The notes beneath the pieces are model-generated. The model searched no databases. It had not been told where the DNA came from and saw nothing but the letters and a program-made list of their open reading frames with translations. Of a stretch of DNA of 64,000 nt, positions 1 through 7,292 are shown piece after piece; the first letter of the stretch is position 1; the number at the start of each line of letters is the position of its first letter. This DNA comes from Cerasicoccus sp. TK19100 (GTDB taxonomy: Bacteria; Verrucomicrobiota; Verrucomicrobiia; Opitutales; Cerasicoccaceae): positions 186,001 to 250,000 of the forward strand of contig NZ_JAPWDU010000002.1 of the NCBI RefSeq assembly GCF_027257155.1, given 5' to 3'. Position numbers and translations under genes: made by a program.

Positions 1-744
1 TGGTTCGTTAAACAACTTGTCCTCGATTGTTTCACGCAGACGCTCTAGCTGCTCGCTGATGGATCGAAGGTCGCTGTCGAAGGCTTCGCTCCCATCCAAT
101 GCCAAGCCTTCAAGAAGCTCCCCAGGAGTATCGTCATTTTTTTCGCCCTCATGTTGAAGGTAGCTATGCAATAGATATGCCAGGCCTAAGTAAACAGCGG
201 GGTTAGATTCATTGAGAGAGGCAAGCTCGAGGCCGTCCTTGTTGTCGTCAATAAAGGAAAGTAGCTTTTCTCCATCGGCATGTAGTTCAGCGCTGATCAC
301 CCGGTAATTTTCCTTGGAGCGGGTATTCTTTTGGGTGCGCCCGACTTCAAACCGAACCTCCAACAGGTCAATCTGATTAAGGAAGGAGAAACTCCAGCGC
401 AACTTGCCCATACTTGTCCTTTCAAACAGGGCATCCTGAGGGGTGTTTTGTTTGTCTGCAGTATCCCGGCGAAAGCTGAAACCAAGCTGGAGCTTCCTAT
501 CCACCTCATGCTTGTGGATATACTGTCGAAAGCCGCCAAGATCAATTCGCTGCCCCCAGCGTTTGATCGATGAAAAGTCAAAGCTTCCACGATTCAGAGC
601 ATGCTGGCAGAGCAACAATGATTGTATTATGCTGGATTTGCCGGCACTGTTCTGGCCAAAGATCAAGGTGATCGGACGAATCGGTAATGTCTGCGGTTCA
701 CTAATCGCCTTGAAGTTCCCAATCGTGTAGGCCGTAGGTGTCAT
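1..744 (-). CDS. AAA family ATPase, 3' end cut by window edge
   Basis: The reading frame starts at an ATG at 744 and stays open to the first base of the window, so only the N-terminal 248 residues are seen. A Walker A motif, FGQNSAGKSS, lies near residues 27-36, directly after a short N-terminal beta-strand region (TIGNFKAISEP). This is the layout of SMC/ABC-like AAA ATPases of the OLD/RecF-like or DUF3696 type. After the P-loop comes a long variable insertion without a recognisable domain. Walker B and the signature motif would lie outside the window. Such ATPases often pair with nucleases or act alone in defence islands, which fits the neighbours. The family and defence role are inferred; the ATPase call itself is solid. 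Confidence 0.75.
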   Translation of the reverse strand, partial: MTPTAYTIGNFKAISEPQTLPIRPITLIFGQNSAGKSSIIQSLLLCQHALNRGSFDFSSIKRWGQRIDLGGFRQYIHKHEVDRKLQLGFSFRRDTADKQNTPQDALFERTSMGKLRWSFSFLNQIDLLEVRFEVGRTQKNTRSKENYRVISAELHADGEKLLSFIDDNKDGLELASLNESNPAVYLGLAYLLHSYLQHEGEKNDDTPGELLEGLALDGSEAFDSDLRSISEQLERLRETIEDKLFNEP

Positions 745-866
745 GATCTGAGGCTAGTAATGATGCTATAACAGTTGCAATATAATGTTTCAGCTGGCTA
801 GAAGTTGAATGTCATTTGACGTCAGCGGACTATAAATAGCGACGTTTATCGTGTATAAATCATTTT
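745..866. promoter_or_regulatory. divergent intergenic region with TGACGTCAG palindrome
   Basis: This 122-bp AT-rich spacer separates the minus-strand ATPase from the plus-strand NE0113 gene. It holds TGACGTCAG at 817-825, a motif seen again before two other island genes (2017-2024 and 14384-14392). A possible minus-strand promoter is TTCAAC (809-804), 18 nt, TTATAT (785-780). For the plus strand TATAAA occurs at 831-836 and 854-859. The second lies only 7 nt before the ATG, so a leaderless transcript is possible. All of this is pattern reading only. Confidence 0.35.
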
Positions 867-1985
867 ATGACCGCAGAACAGAAGCATGTAGTTCTCCTCA
901 GTCTTGTCGGCACCGCTCCTGCAGTGCTCACCGAGACCGTTTGGGCGCTCGCCCACGACTCCGAGCCAGTCATCCCCAATCGCATTATTGCGATGACGAC
1001 GGCCACCGGTGCAGCCCGCCTCCGAGAAAAGCTTTTTGATGGAGGGCATTGGGAGCAACTCCAAGCGGATTTGAAAGCAGACGGTATCGAAATTGTGGGA
1101 AAGTTACGCTTTGGACCAATATCAGAGTCGATTCGGGTTTTCCCGGACGCAAGCCGATCCAGGGAGTTGGATGACATTCGTTCTGCCGAGGACAATGAAG
1201 CGGTCGCCGAGTTTTTCATGGAGATTATCCGCTCGTTCGTCGAAAACGACTCGATTAGGTTGATCGTCTCGATTGCCGGGGGTCGTAAAACGACCAGCGC
1301 TTTACTTTATTCGGTGATGAGCCTCTTGGGCCGAGCAGAAGATCAGATTCAGCACATCCTGGTTGATGACCAGTGGGTATTGCAGCCCGATTTCATGTAT
1401 CCTGGTTGCAAGGGGCAGTTTATTGACCGTGACAGCGGGAATTCTCTCTGCAGTAAGGATGTGAACCTGCAACTGGTCGATGTGCCGTTTGTGCCTTTAC
1501 GTTACCTCTTTGAACGTGATCTGCAGCATTCTGCAGGGAGTTTTGTCGCCCTGATCAATCAGGTTCGGAACCGTTCCATCAATGTGTCCGAGGATCTGGC
1601 CATCCAGTTGGGCACCCTGGCCGGACGTTTGCTCATCTCAGGGCAAGAGATCGCATTATCCGCAAATGAGTTTCTACTCTATCTCTACTTTGCACGTCGG
1701 GTATGTGAAGGGCGTGGTCCCATCGCCAGCTACGGGGTCATCACCGAGGACGAACTCTCGGATCTGGCCGAAGAATTCAAGGTATCCGACAACTTCAACC
1801 ACTGGAGCCACAATGCCCTGAGTAATACTTTTGATTCCAATGAGGACCCCCGCAAGTGGCTTTCCAGCATCCGGGGCAAGCTACGGAAGGCAGGCTTTGA
1901 AGGGTATCAAGTTGACCGGCTCGTTCCCCGCGCCGGGCACATCGCTATCGAATTACCCCAAGAGAGCGTTAGCATCGAGGCGTGA
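867..1985 (+). CDS. Cas_NE0113 (TIGR02584)-type CARF/ring-nuclease-like protein
   Basis: This 372-residue protein opens with a Rossmann-like strand and loop (VVLLSLVGTAPAVLTETVWAL, residues about 8-28) and has SIAGGRKTTSALLYSVMSL around residues 134-152. Both are hallmarks of the CRISPR-associated NE0113 family (PF09623), a CARF-related group annotated as Csm6-like ring nuclease. Family members are thought to bind or cleave cyclic oligoadenylates made by type III CRISPR complexes. The C-terminal about 150 residues are helical and could be a wHTH or effector part; I do not see an R-X4-6-H HEPN motif clearly. No CRISPR array and no other cas gene lies in this window, so the gene is an orphan here. 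The family call is confident; the activity is inference. Confidence 0.75.
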   Translation: MTAEQKHVVLLSLVGTAPAVLTETVWALAHDSEPVIPNRIIAMTTATGAARLREKLFDGGHWEQLQADLKADGIEIVGKLRFGPISESIRVFPDASRSRELDDIRSAEDNEAVAEFFMEIIRSFVENDSIRLIVSIAGGRKTTSALLYSVMSLLGRAEDQIQHILVDDQWVLQPDFMYPGCKGQFIDRDSGNSLCSKDVNLQLVDVPFVPLRYLFERDLQHSAGSFVALINQVRNRSINVSEDLAIQLGTLAGRLLISGQEIALSANEFLLYLYFARRVCEGRGPIASYGVITEDELSDLAEEFKVSDNFNHWSHNALSNTFDSNEDPRKWLSSIRGKLRKAGFEGYQVDRLVPRAGHIAIELPQESVSIEA

Positions 1986-1993
1986 CGCACGGG

Positions 1994-2024
1994 CTGACAG
2001 CGTCAGCCGAAACGCAGACGTCAG
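1994..2024. promoter_or_regulatory. cluster of GTCAG repeats with GACGTCAG palindrome
   Basis: Between the NE0113 and DUF2130 genes there are CTGACAGCGTCAG (1994-2006) and GACGTCAG (2017-2024), followed by CGTCAG at 2030-2035 and GTCAG at 2038-2042. The half-site GTCAG is thus repeated four times in about 50 bp, in both orientations. This looks like an operator array and shares its core with sites at 817 and 14384. No factor is known. Confidence 0.35.
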
Positions 2025-2063
2025 ATGACCGTCAGAAAGTCAGCAATTTTCGGGACTCCCGCT

Positions 2064-3371
2064 ATGATGGGCATCATGAAAAATTTAACTAATCCAAATC
2101 CGTTCGCCACGAGTGAGTCCATCCGCGTCAAATGTCCCAATTGCGGGCACGAATTCCCCCTGAGCGAAGGTGTTTTGAGTGGACTCCGCGATACCCTGAG
2201 CCGCGAACTTCAAGGCGACATCAGTGCCCGTGAGCAGCAACTGACAGCCAGTAAGAAGGCGCTTGCAGCAGAACAGGCGAAAATGAAGCAGCAGCAAGAA
2301 GAGCTGAACGATAAGGTTCAGGCTCTTGTTGATCAGCAACTATCGAAAAGGGAGGCAGAAATCCGCGCCAAAGCTGAAGAGCGTGCTGCGAAGAAGGCAA
2401 CTGAAGCATCGGAGACGCGATTGAAGGAACTTTCGGAAGATTTGGAATCCAAATCAGCTGCCCTCAAGAAGGCCCAGGATGCCGAACTCGAACTGCAACG
2501 CGAGAAACGCAAGCTGGCCGAGGAGAAGGAAGCCATGGCTCTAGAGGTCGAGCGCAAGCTCAATGCCGAGCGCGAGCAGATTCGTGACGCAGTTCAGAAA
2601 CAGGCCGATGAAAGCAACCGCCTGAAATTCGCGGAGAAGGAAAAGCTGGTTGAGGATCTGAAGAAGCAGCTTCAGGAAGCTCAGCGTAAGGCCGAGCAAG
2701 GCTCCATGCAGGCGCAGGGCGATGTGCTTGAGGTCGATTTCGAGCAACAGCTCAAGCAGACCTTCCCTCTCGACAAGGTCGAACCAGTCTCCACCGGTGT
2801 TCGTGGTGCGGATGTTACCCAGGAGGTCATCAGCAATACAGGCCGCTCCTGCGGTAAAATCATCTTCGAGACGAAGCGCACCAAGAACTGGAGCAATGAC
2901 TGGCCTGCCAAGCTTAAGGGTGACATGCGTGATGCCCGGGCAGATATTGCCATGATTGTTACCCAGGCACTCCCGGCGGACATTGAGCACTTTGGCCAGA
3001 AAGATGGTGTTTGGGTTGCCGATTACGCCTCAGCCATTCCGCTGGTTCACGCCCTCCGTTCGACCCTCCATGAAGTGATGATCGTCAAAGGCCACCAACA
3101 GGGCGCCAAGGAAAAGCAGGAACTGCTCTATGACTACTTGACAGGCAATGACTTCCGCCAGCGCGTGCAGGCGGTAATTGAAGCCTTTAGCTCGATGCGC
3201 GAGGATTTGGATAAGGAAAAACGCGCCCTCACCAAATACTGGGGCAAGCGCGAGAAGCAACTGGGCTTGGTGCTCGATAACATGGCGGGCATGTTCGGTG
3301 ACGTTCAGGCACTGTCCGGAGGGGCAATAAAAAGCATCGACTCACTAGAGCTGGATGGTGATATCGAATAA
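2064..3371 (+). CDS. DUF2130 coiled-coil protein with nuclease-like C-terminus
   Basis: The N-terminus carries a short zinc-ribbon-like motif, KCPNCGHEFPLS. A highly charged coiled coil (roughly residues 50-230, rich in E, K, Q and A) follows, and then the conserved DUF2130 domain. In that domain GADVTQEV and, about 18 residues later, FETKRTKNW give a D...ExK arrangement of the PD-(D/E)XK type, so a nuclease fold is likely though unproven. The start is uncertain: in-frame ATGs lie at 2025, 2064, 2067 and 2076 and none has a clear Shine-Dalgarno. I prefer one of the 2064-2076 cluster because 2025 sits inside the GTCAG repeat array. The DUF2130 function is unknown; similar proteins are common on islands and plasmids. 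Confidence 0.8.
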   Translation: MMGIMKNLTNPNPFATSESIRVKCPNCGHEFPLSEGVLSGLRDTLSRELQGDISAREQQLTASKKALAAEQAKMKQQQEELNDKVQALVDQQLSKREAEIRAKAEERAAKKATEASETRLKELSEDLESKSAALKKAQDAELELQREKRKLAEEKEAMALEVERKLNAEREQIRDAVQKQADESNRLKFAEKEKLVEDLKKQLQEAQRKAEQGSMQAQGDVLEVDFEQQLKQTFPLDKVEPVSTGVRGADVTQEVISNTGRSCGKIIFETKRTKNWSNDWPAKLKGDMRDARADIAMIVTQALPADIEHFGQKDGVWVADYASAIPLVHALRSTLHEVMIVKGHQQGAKEKQELLYDYLTGNDFRQRVQAVIEAFSSMREDLDKEKRALTKYWGKREKQLGLVLDNMAGMFGDVQALSGGAIKSIDSLELDGDIE

Positions 3372-3439
3372 ATTTCCCAACGAACATGAATAGGCAATCA
3401 ATCCCGAAGCTTTCGTGAACGTTTAACAAGTGCTTAATA

Positions 3440-4411
3440 ATGACAATATACAAAAGAATACTAGGAGTCGGCCTATTGATTTTCGTTATGTTTGTCATCG
3501 ATCTTCGGTTTTTGAACGAGCGTATGATTCAATATTCGGAGGACTATCTGGAAGAAAGTATTGGACTTGCTGCGACCACGTATGCCGTTAGCCGGGTAGT
3601 GAACGGCGGGGTTTCAATGCTTCAAGAATCTAGTGTTGCAATCACCCCGTTCGGCCTAGGGTTGGAAACCGAACCCGGGCAACTGCTGGACCCTATCAAC
3701 GACGCGACTGAGCGCTTATCCGATCTATGCGTCTACTCAATCGGGCTTATGGGAGTCCAGAGAATTGCACTCGAAGTTGTCAACGAGTATACCATAATAC
3801 TGTTTTATGGCGCAGTCGCTCTGGGATTTATGGTCATTTGCTTCACCAGATGGAATAATTTATCCGTATTTTTAAATAAGCTCATCATACTTTTCGTCCT
3901 TTTAAGAATCTCCACCCCTTTCATGTGCTTTATTGGACAGTTTGCAGACAATAAATACTTCCAGCCACAGATCGAAGAGAGTATCGACGGACTCAGCAAA
4001 GTTCAGGAAATCTTAGCCGAGGACTACGTATTCGAAGAAACGGAGTTCGATATCGATTTCAATTCAGATGGGGAGACCAGCGCACTAGAAGCAGTCAAAC
4101 TCTTCTTTTTGGAAATGACTACAGCTGCAAAGAGACAGTTTAAAAAGATTCAGTTTATAGGAGAAAAAACTGGTGATTCAATCAACTACATACGAACAAA
4201 TGAGGGCAGCATAGCACTGAACCTAACGGAATTATTCGCAGCAATATTCGGGAAAATTGTAGTTCAAGTCTTCCTTATCCCACTAGCAACACTGGTGATT
4301 ATCCGCTGGGTGTTCAAGCAAGTATCCGGGGCCTCCTTGAATGCATTAATTCTCAATTGTAGAAAGTATTTAACGAAAGAAAATGACCAACGAAATATTT
4401 CAAATGCTTGA
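3440..4411 (+). CDS. multi-pass membrane protein of unknown function
   Basis: I do not recognise a family for this 323-residue protein. Hydrophobic segments appear near residues 5-21 (LGVGLLIFVMFVIDL), 118-136 (ILFYGAVALGFMVICF), 145-165 (LIILFVLLRISTPFMCFIG) and 275-292 (VFLIPLATLVIIRW). A soluble, acidic stretch of about 100 residues lies between the third and fourth. The N-terminal segment could be a signal anchor. Base composition and codon use are more AT-rich than in the flanking DUF2130 and hsdM genes, suggesting separate acquisition. It stands 75 bp before hsdM on the same strand, so it could be an accessory or membrane effector of the restriction locus, but nothing in the sequence proves that. 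Confidence 0.6.
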   Translation: MTIYKRILGVGLLIFVMFVIDLRFLNERMIQYSEDYLEESIGLAATTYAVSRVVNGGVSMLQESSVAITPFGLGLETEPGQLLDPINDATERLSDLCVYSIGLMGVQRIALEVVNEYTIILFYGAVALGFMVICFTRWNNLSVFLNKLIILFVLLRISTPFMCFIGQFADNKYFQPQIEESIDGLSKVQEILAEDYVFEETEFDIDFNSDGETSALEAVKLFFLEMTTAAKRQFKKIQFIGEKTGDSINYIRTNEGSIALNLTELFAAIFGKIVVQVFLIPLATLVIIRWVFKQVSGASLNALILNCRKYLTKENDQRNISNA

Positions 4412-4486
4412 GTTTTTCGTGCAGAAATCCAAATGAGAGTTTTCAATAATTGAGAATATTACCACGAATATAACCTTAGAATTCTT

Positions 4487-6043
4487 ATGATTACCGGAGC
4501 CGTGAAAAACCAAGTAGACCAGATATGGGACGCATTTTGGGCAGGTGGAATTGCCAGTCCGATTAGCGTCATTGAGCAGATGACCTATCTGCTCTTTATT
4601 AAGGGTCTTGATGAGGCGCAGAGCCGGAAAGAGAAGCAGGCCCAGTTACTCGGCGGTGAAATCGAGAACCCCATTTTCCCAAAAGGTGACTTCAACAACC
4701 CGGTGACCAAGGAAAAAGTGCCCTTCGAGCAGCTCCGCTGGTCGCGCTTCAAGAATCTTGAGCCCCGTGCAATGCACAAGATCGTCTCGCAGGACGTCTT
4801 TCCATTCATCAAGAACCTGGGGGACAAGGAGTCGGCATTCGTCCACCACATGCGTGACGCCATTTTCCTCATCCCGCCGGAAAAAGCCGGGCTGTTGGCT
4901 CGCGTGGTGGATATGCTCGATGAGATCCCGATGCAGGATCGCGACACCAAGGGCGACCTCTACGAATACATGCTGGGTAAGCTGAGCACTGCCGGTGACA
5001 GCGGACAGTTCCGCACGCCGCGTCACATCATCAAGCTGATGGTGGACATGGTCCAGCCGCAGACCACCGATATCATCTGCGACCCGGCTTGTGGCACCGC
5101 AGGTTTCCTTGTGGCTGCGGTCGAGTATTTTAATACCGAGGACAAGCTGAAGCTCTTTAACAACGAGGCCTTCAAACAGCATTACCACAAGGACATGTTC
5201 AACGGTTTCGACTTCGACAGCACTATGCTGCGCATCGCCGCCATGAACATGATGCTACACGGCGTCACCGAGCCACAGATTGTGAATCGCGACTCGCTGG
5301 CGGAGGACCACGCAACCGAGGAAGATAAATACAGCCTCATCCTCGCCAATCCTCCATTTGCGGGAAGCCTCGATTACGAGAGCACGGCTAAAGACCTTTT
5401 GCAGGTGGTGAAAACCAAGAAGACTGAGCTGCTTTTCCTCGCGCTCTTCCTGCGCCTGCTCAAGCCCGGTGGCCGCGCTGCCGTAATCGTGCCCGATGGT
5501 GTGCTCTTTGGCTCGTCCAATGCGCACCGGGAACTGCGTCGCATGTTGGTTGAAGACCATAAGCTTGACGGTATCGTCAGTATGCCCAGCGGTGTGTTCA
5601 AGCCCTACGCAGGGGTATCGACTGCCATCGTTTTCTTCCACCGCACCGACTCCGGGGGCACTGACAATGTCTGGTTCTACGATATGAAGGCCGACGGCTT
5701 GTCATTAGACGACAAGCGAACGGAATTGCTATCCTTTGACAAACTGGGATCACGCCCGAAGAATCCCCTTTCAGAGGACGAGCACCTGAAGAATAATTTA
5801 CCCGATATCCTCAAGCGTTGGCAGAATATTGACACCGAGGTCGATCGAACCCGCACCGATCAAAGCTTCTTTGTGCCCAAGGATGAGATTGCCGAGAATG
5901 ACTACGACCTCTCAATCAATCGCTACAAGGAAGTGGTTTACGATGCCATTGAATATGATGATCCGAAGGTCATCCTGAAGCGCATCATTGATATCGAAAA
6001 GGCTATCAATGAAGGAAGTCGAGAATTGGAGGGAATGCTGTGA
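4487..6043 (+). CDS. hsdM: type I restriction-modification DNA methyltransferase (M subunit)
   Basis: The 518-residue protein has the N-terminal HsdM helical domain (VDQIWDAFWAGG..MTYLLFIKGLDE) and then the N6-adenine methyltransferase domain. The SAM-binding motif DPACGTAGFLV is near residue 200 and the catalytic motif LANPPFAGS near 286-294. Length and layout match the N6_Mtase M subunit of EcoEI-like systems. With HsdS it would methylate adenine in a bipartite target. The ATG at 4487 gives a standard N-terminus, MITGAVKNQVDQ. hsdS follows 41 bp later. The matching EcoEI-type hsdR sits about 13 kb downstream, beyond eight unrelated genes, which is an unusual separation. Confidence 0.95.
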   Translation: MITGAVKNQVDQIWDAFWAGGIASPISVIEQMTYLLFIKGLDEAQSRKEKQAQLLGGEIENPIFPKGDFNNPVTKEKVPFEQLRWSRFKNLEPRAMHKIVSQDVFPFIKNLGDKESAFVHHMRDAIFLIPPEKAGLLARVVDMLDEIPMQDRDTKGDLYEYMLGKLSTAGDSGQFRTPRHIIKLMVDMVQPQTTDIICDPACGTAGFLVAAVEYFNTEDKLKLFNNEAFKQHYHKDMFNGFDFDSTMLRIAAMNMMLHGVTEPQIVNRDSLAEDHATEEDKYSLILANPPFAGSLDYESTAKDLLQVVKTKKTELLFLALFLRLLKPGGRAAVIVPDGVLFGSSNAHRELRRMLVEDHKLDGIVSMPSGVFKPYAGVSTAIVFFHRTDSGGTDNVWFYDMKADGLSLDDKRTELLSFDKLGSRPKNPLSEDEHLKNNLPDILKRWQNIDTEVDRTRTDQSFFVPKDEIAENDYDLSINRYKEVVYDAIEYDDPKVILKRIIDIEKAINEGSRELEGML

Positions 6044-6084
6044 AGCAGTGTGAATTCCACAAAAAGTTAGAAGGTTAGCTATAA

Positions 6085-7290
6085 ATGAAAAGCAAATCTA
6101 TCAAACTGGTAGCCTTGAAAGAACATGCTAAATTTCTTCGTGGTTTAACTTTCAAACCGACGGATAAAGTTGATTTTCTTTCGCCCGATTCTGTTGCGTG
6201 CATGCGAACCAAAAATGTGCAAGCTGAGCTAGACGAAAGCGATATCATTGCGATACCAAAAAGATTAGTTAAAAATTCCGAAAAGTTGCTCTGCGAAGGG
6301 GATATTTTAGTCTCCAGTGCCAACAGCTGGAATTTAGTAGGTAAATGTTGTTGGGTTCCGAAGTTGTCATATGAAAGCACTGCTGGCGGATTTATTTCAG
6401 TGCTGAGACCCAAAGACGAAAAGCTTAATAAGCGGTATCTCTATCAATGGTTCTCATCTGAAGTTATACAGCATCAAGTTAGGTCATTTGGGAACCAAAC
6501 AACAAATATCTCTAACTTAGATCATAAAAGAACTCTTAATCTGGAAATCCCGCTTCCACCGCTGGAAGAGCAAAAGCGCATCGCAAAGATTTTGGATGCG
6601 GCAGACGGCCTCCGGCAGCAGCGCCGCGAAGCCCTCACCGAACTCGACACCTTCCTCCAGTCCACCTTCCTCGACCTCTTCGGCGACCCGGTTACCAACC
6701 CGAAGGGATGGGATGTTATCTCGTTTGATAAAATTGGAAAATTTATCAGTGGTGCAACTCCAAGCAAACAAAGGGCCGACTTTTGGGATGGCGAATTTCC
6801 TTGGGTAAGCCCCAAGGATATGAAAGTGAACCGAATCGTCGACTCCATCGACCATATAAGTGATTCGGCATTTAAAGAAACGAACCTTAAACGTATCTCA
6901 CCAAGTCATGTGCTTATTGTTGTGCGAGGGATGATTTTGGCGCACTCGTTTCCAGTAGCAGTTAACGAAGTTGAAATCGCCATAAACCAAGACATGAAGG
7001 CGATTTCCCCCGATGAGTCGTTTGATACAATTTTTCTATCGGAGTGTATACGAGGCCTGAAAACAAAAATACTTTCCGAGGTGTCAACTGCTGGTCACGG
7101 AACAAAACGTTTCGATGCCATTGCTATGGCAAAGATTAATGTTCCTGTCCCCCCCCTCGACCTCCAGCAGCATTTCGCAAAGATTGTCACCAAGGTCGAA
7201 GAACAAAAGACCCGGATGCGCGAACAACTGACCGAACTCGACGACCTCTTCGCCGCCCTCCAACAACGCGCCTTCAACGGAGAACTGTAG
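6085..7290 (+). CDS. hsdS: type I restriction-modification specificity subunit
   Basis: This 401-residue protein shows the two-fold layout of HsdS: TRD1 (about residues 1-150), the central conserved region beginning IPLPPLEEQKRIAKILDAAD, TRD2 (about 205-350), and a second conserved region VPVPPLDLQQHFAKIV ending in TELDDLFAALQQRAFNGEL. The two conserved helices are internal repeats of each other, each ending in a TELD motif. The TRD segments are more AT-rich than the conserved repeats, as expected from TRD exchange between hsdS alleles. It picks the DNA target for HsdM and HsdR. The next gene starts 3 bp after its stop, so the two are very likely cotranscribed. Confidence 0.95.
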   Translation: MKSKSIKLVALKEHAKFLRGLTFKPTDKVDFLSPDSVACMRTKNVQAELDESDIIAIPKRLVKNSEKLLCEGDILVSSANSWNLVGKCCWVPKLSYESTAGGFISVLRPKDEKLNKRYLYQWFSSEVIQHQVRSFGNQTTNISNLDHKRTLNLEIPLPPLEEQKRIAKILDAADGLRQQRREALTELDTFLQSTFLDLFGDPVTNPKGWDVISFDKIGKFISGATPSKQRADFWDGEFPWVSPKDMKVNRIVDSIDHISDSAFKETNLKRISPSHVLIVVRGMILAHSFPVAVNEVEIAINQDMKAISPDESFDTIFLSECIRGLKTKILSEVSTAGHGTKRFDAIAMAKINVPVPPLDLQQHFAKIVTKVEEQKTRMREQLTELDDLFAALQQRAFNGEL

Positions 7291-7292
7291 GT

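Noticed and set aside
297-730. Several short reading frames on both strands at the window start
   Set aside because: They overlap the AAA ATPase frame, which carries a clear Walker A motif and extends to the window edge; the others are shadows.
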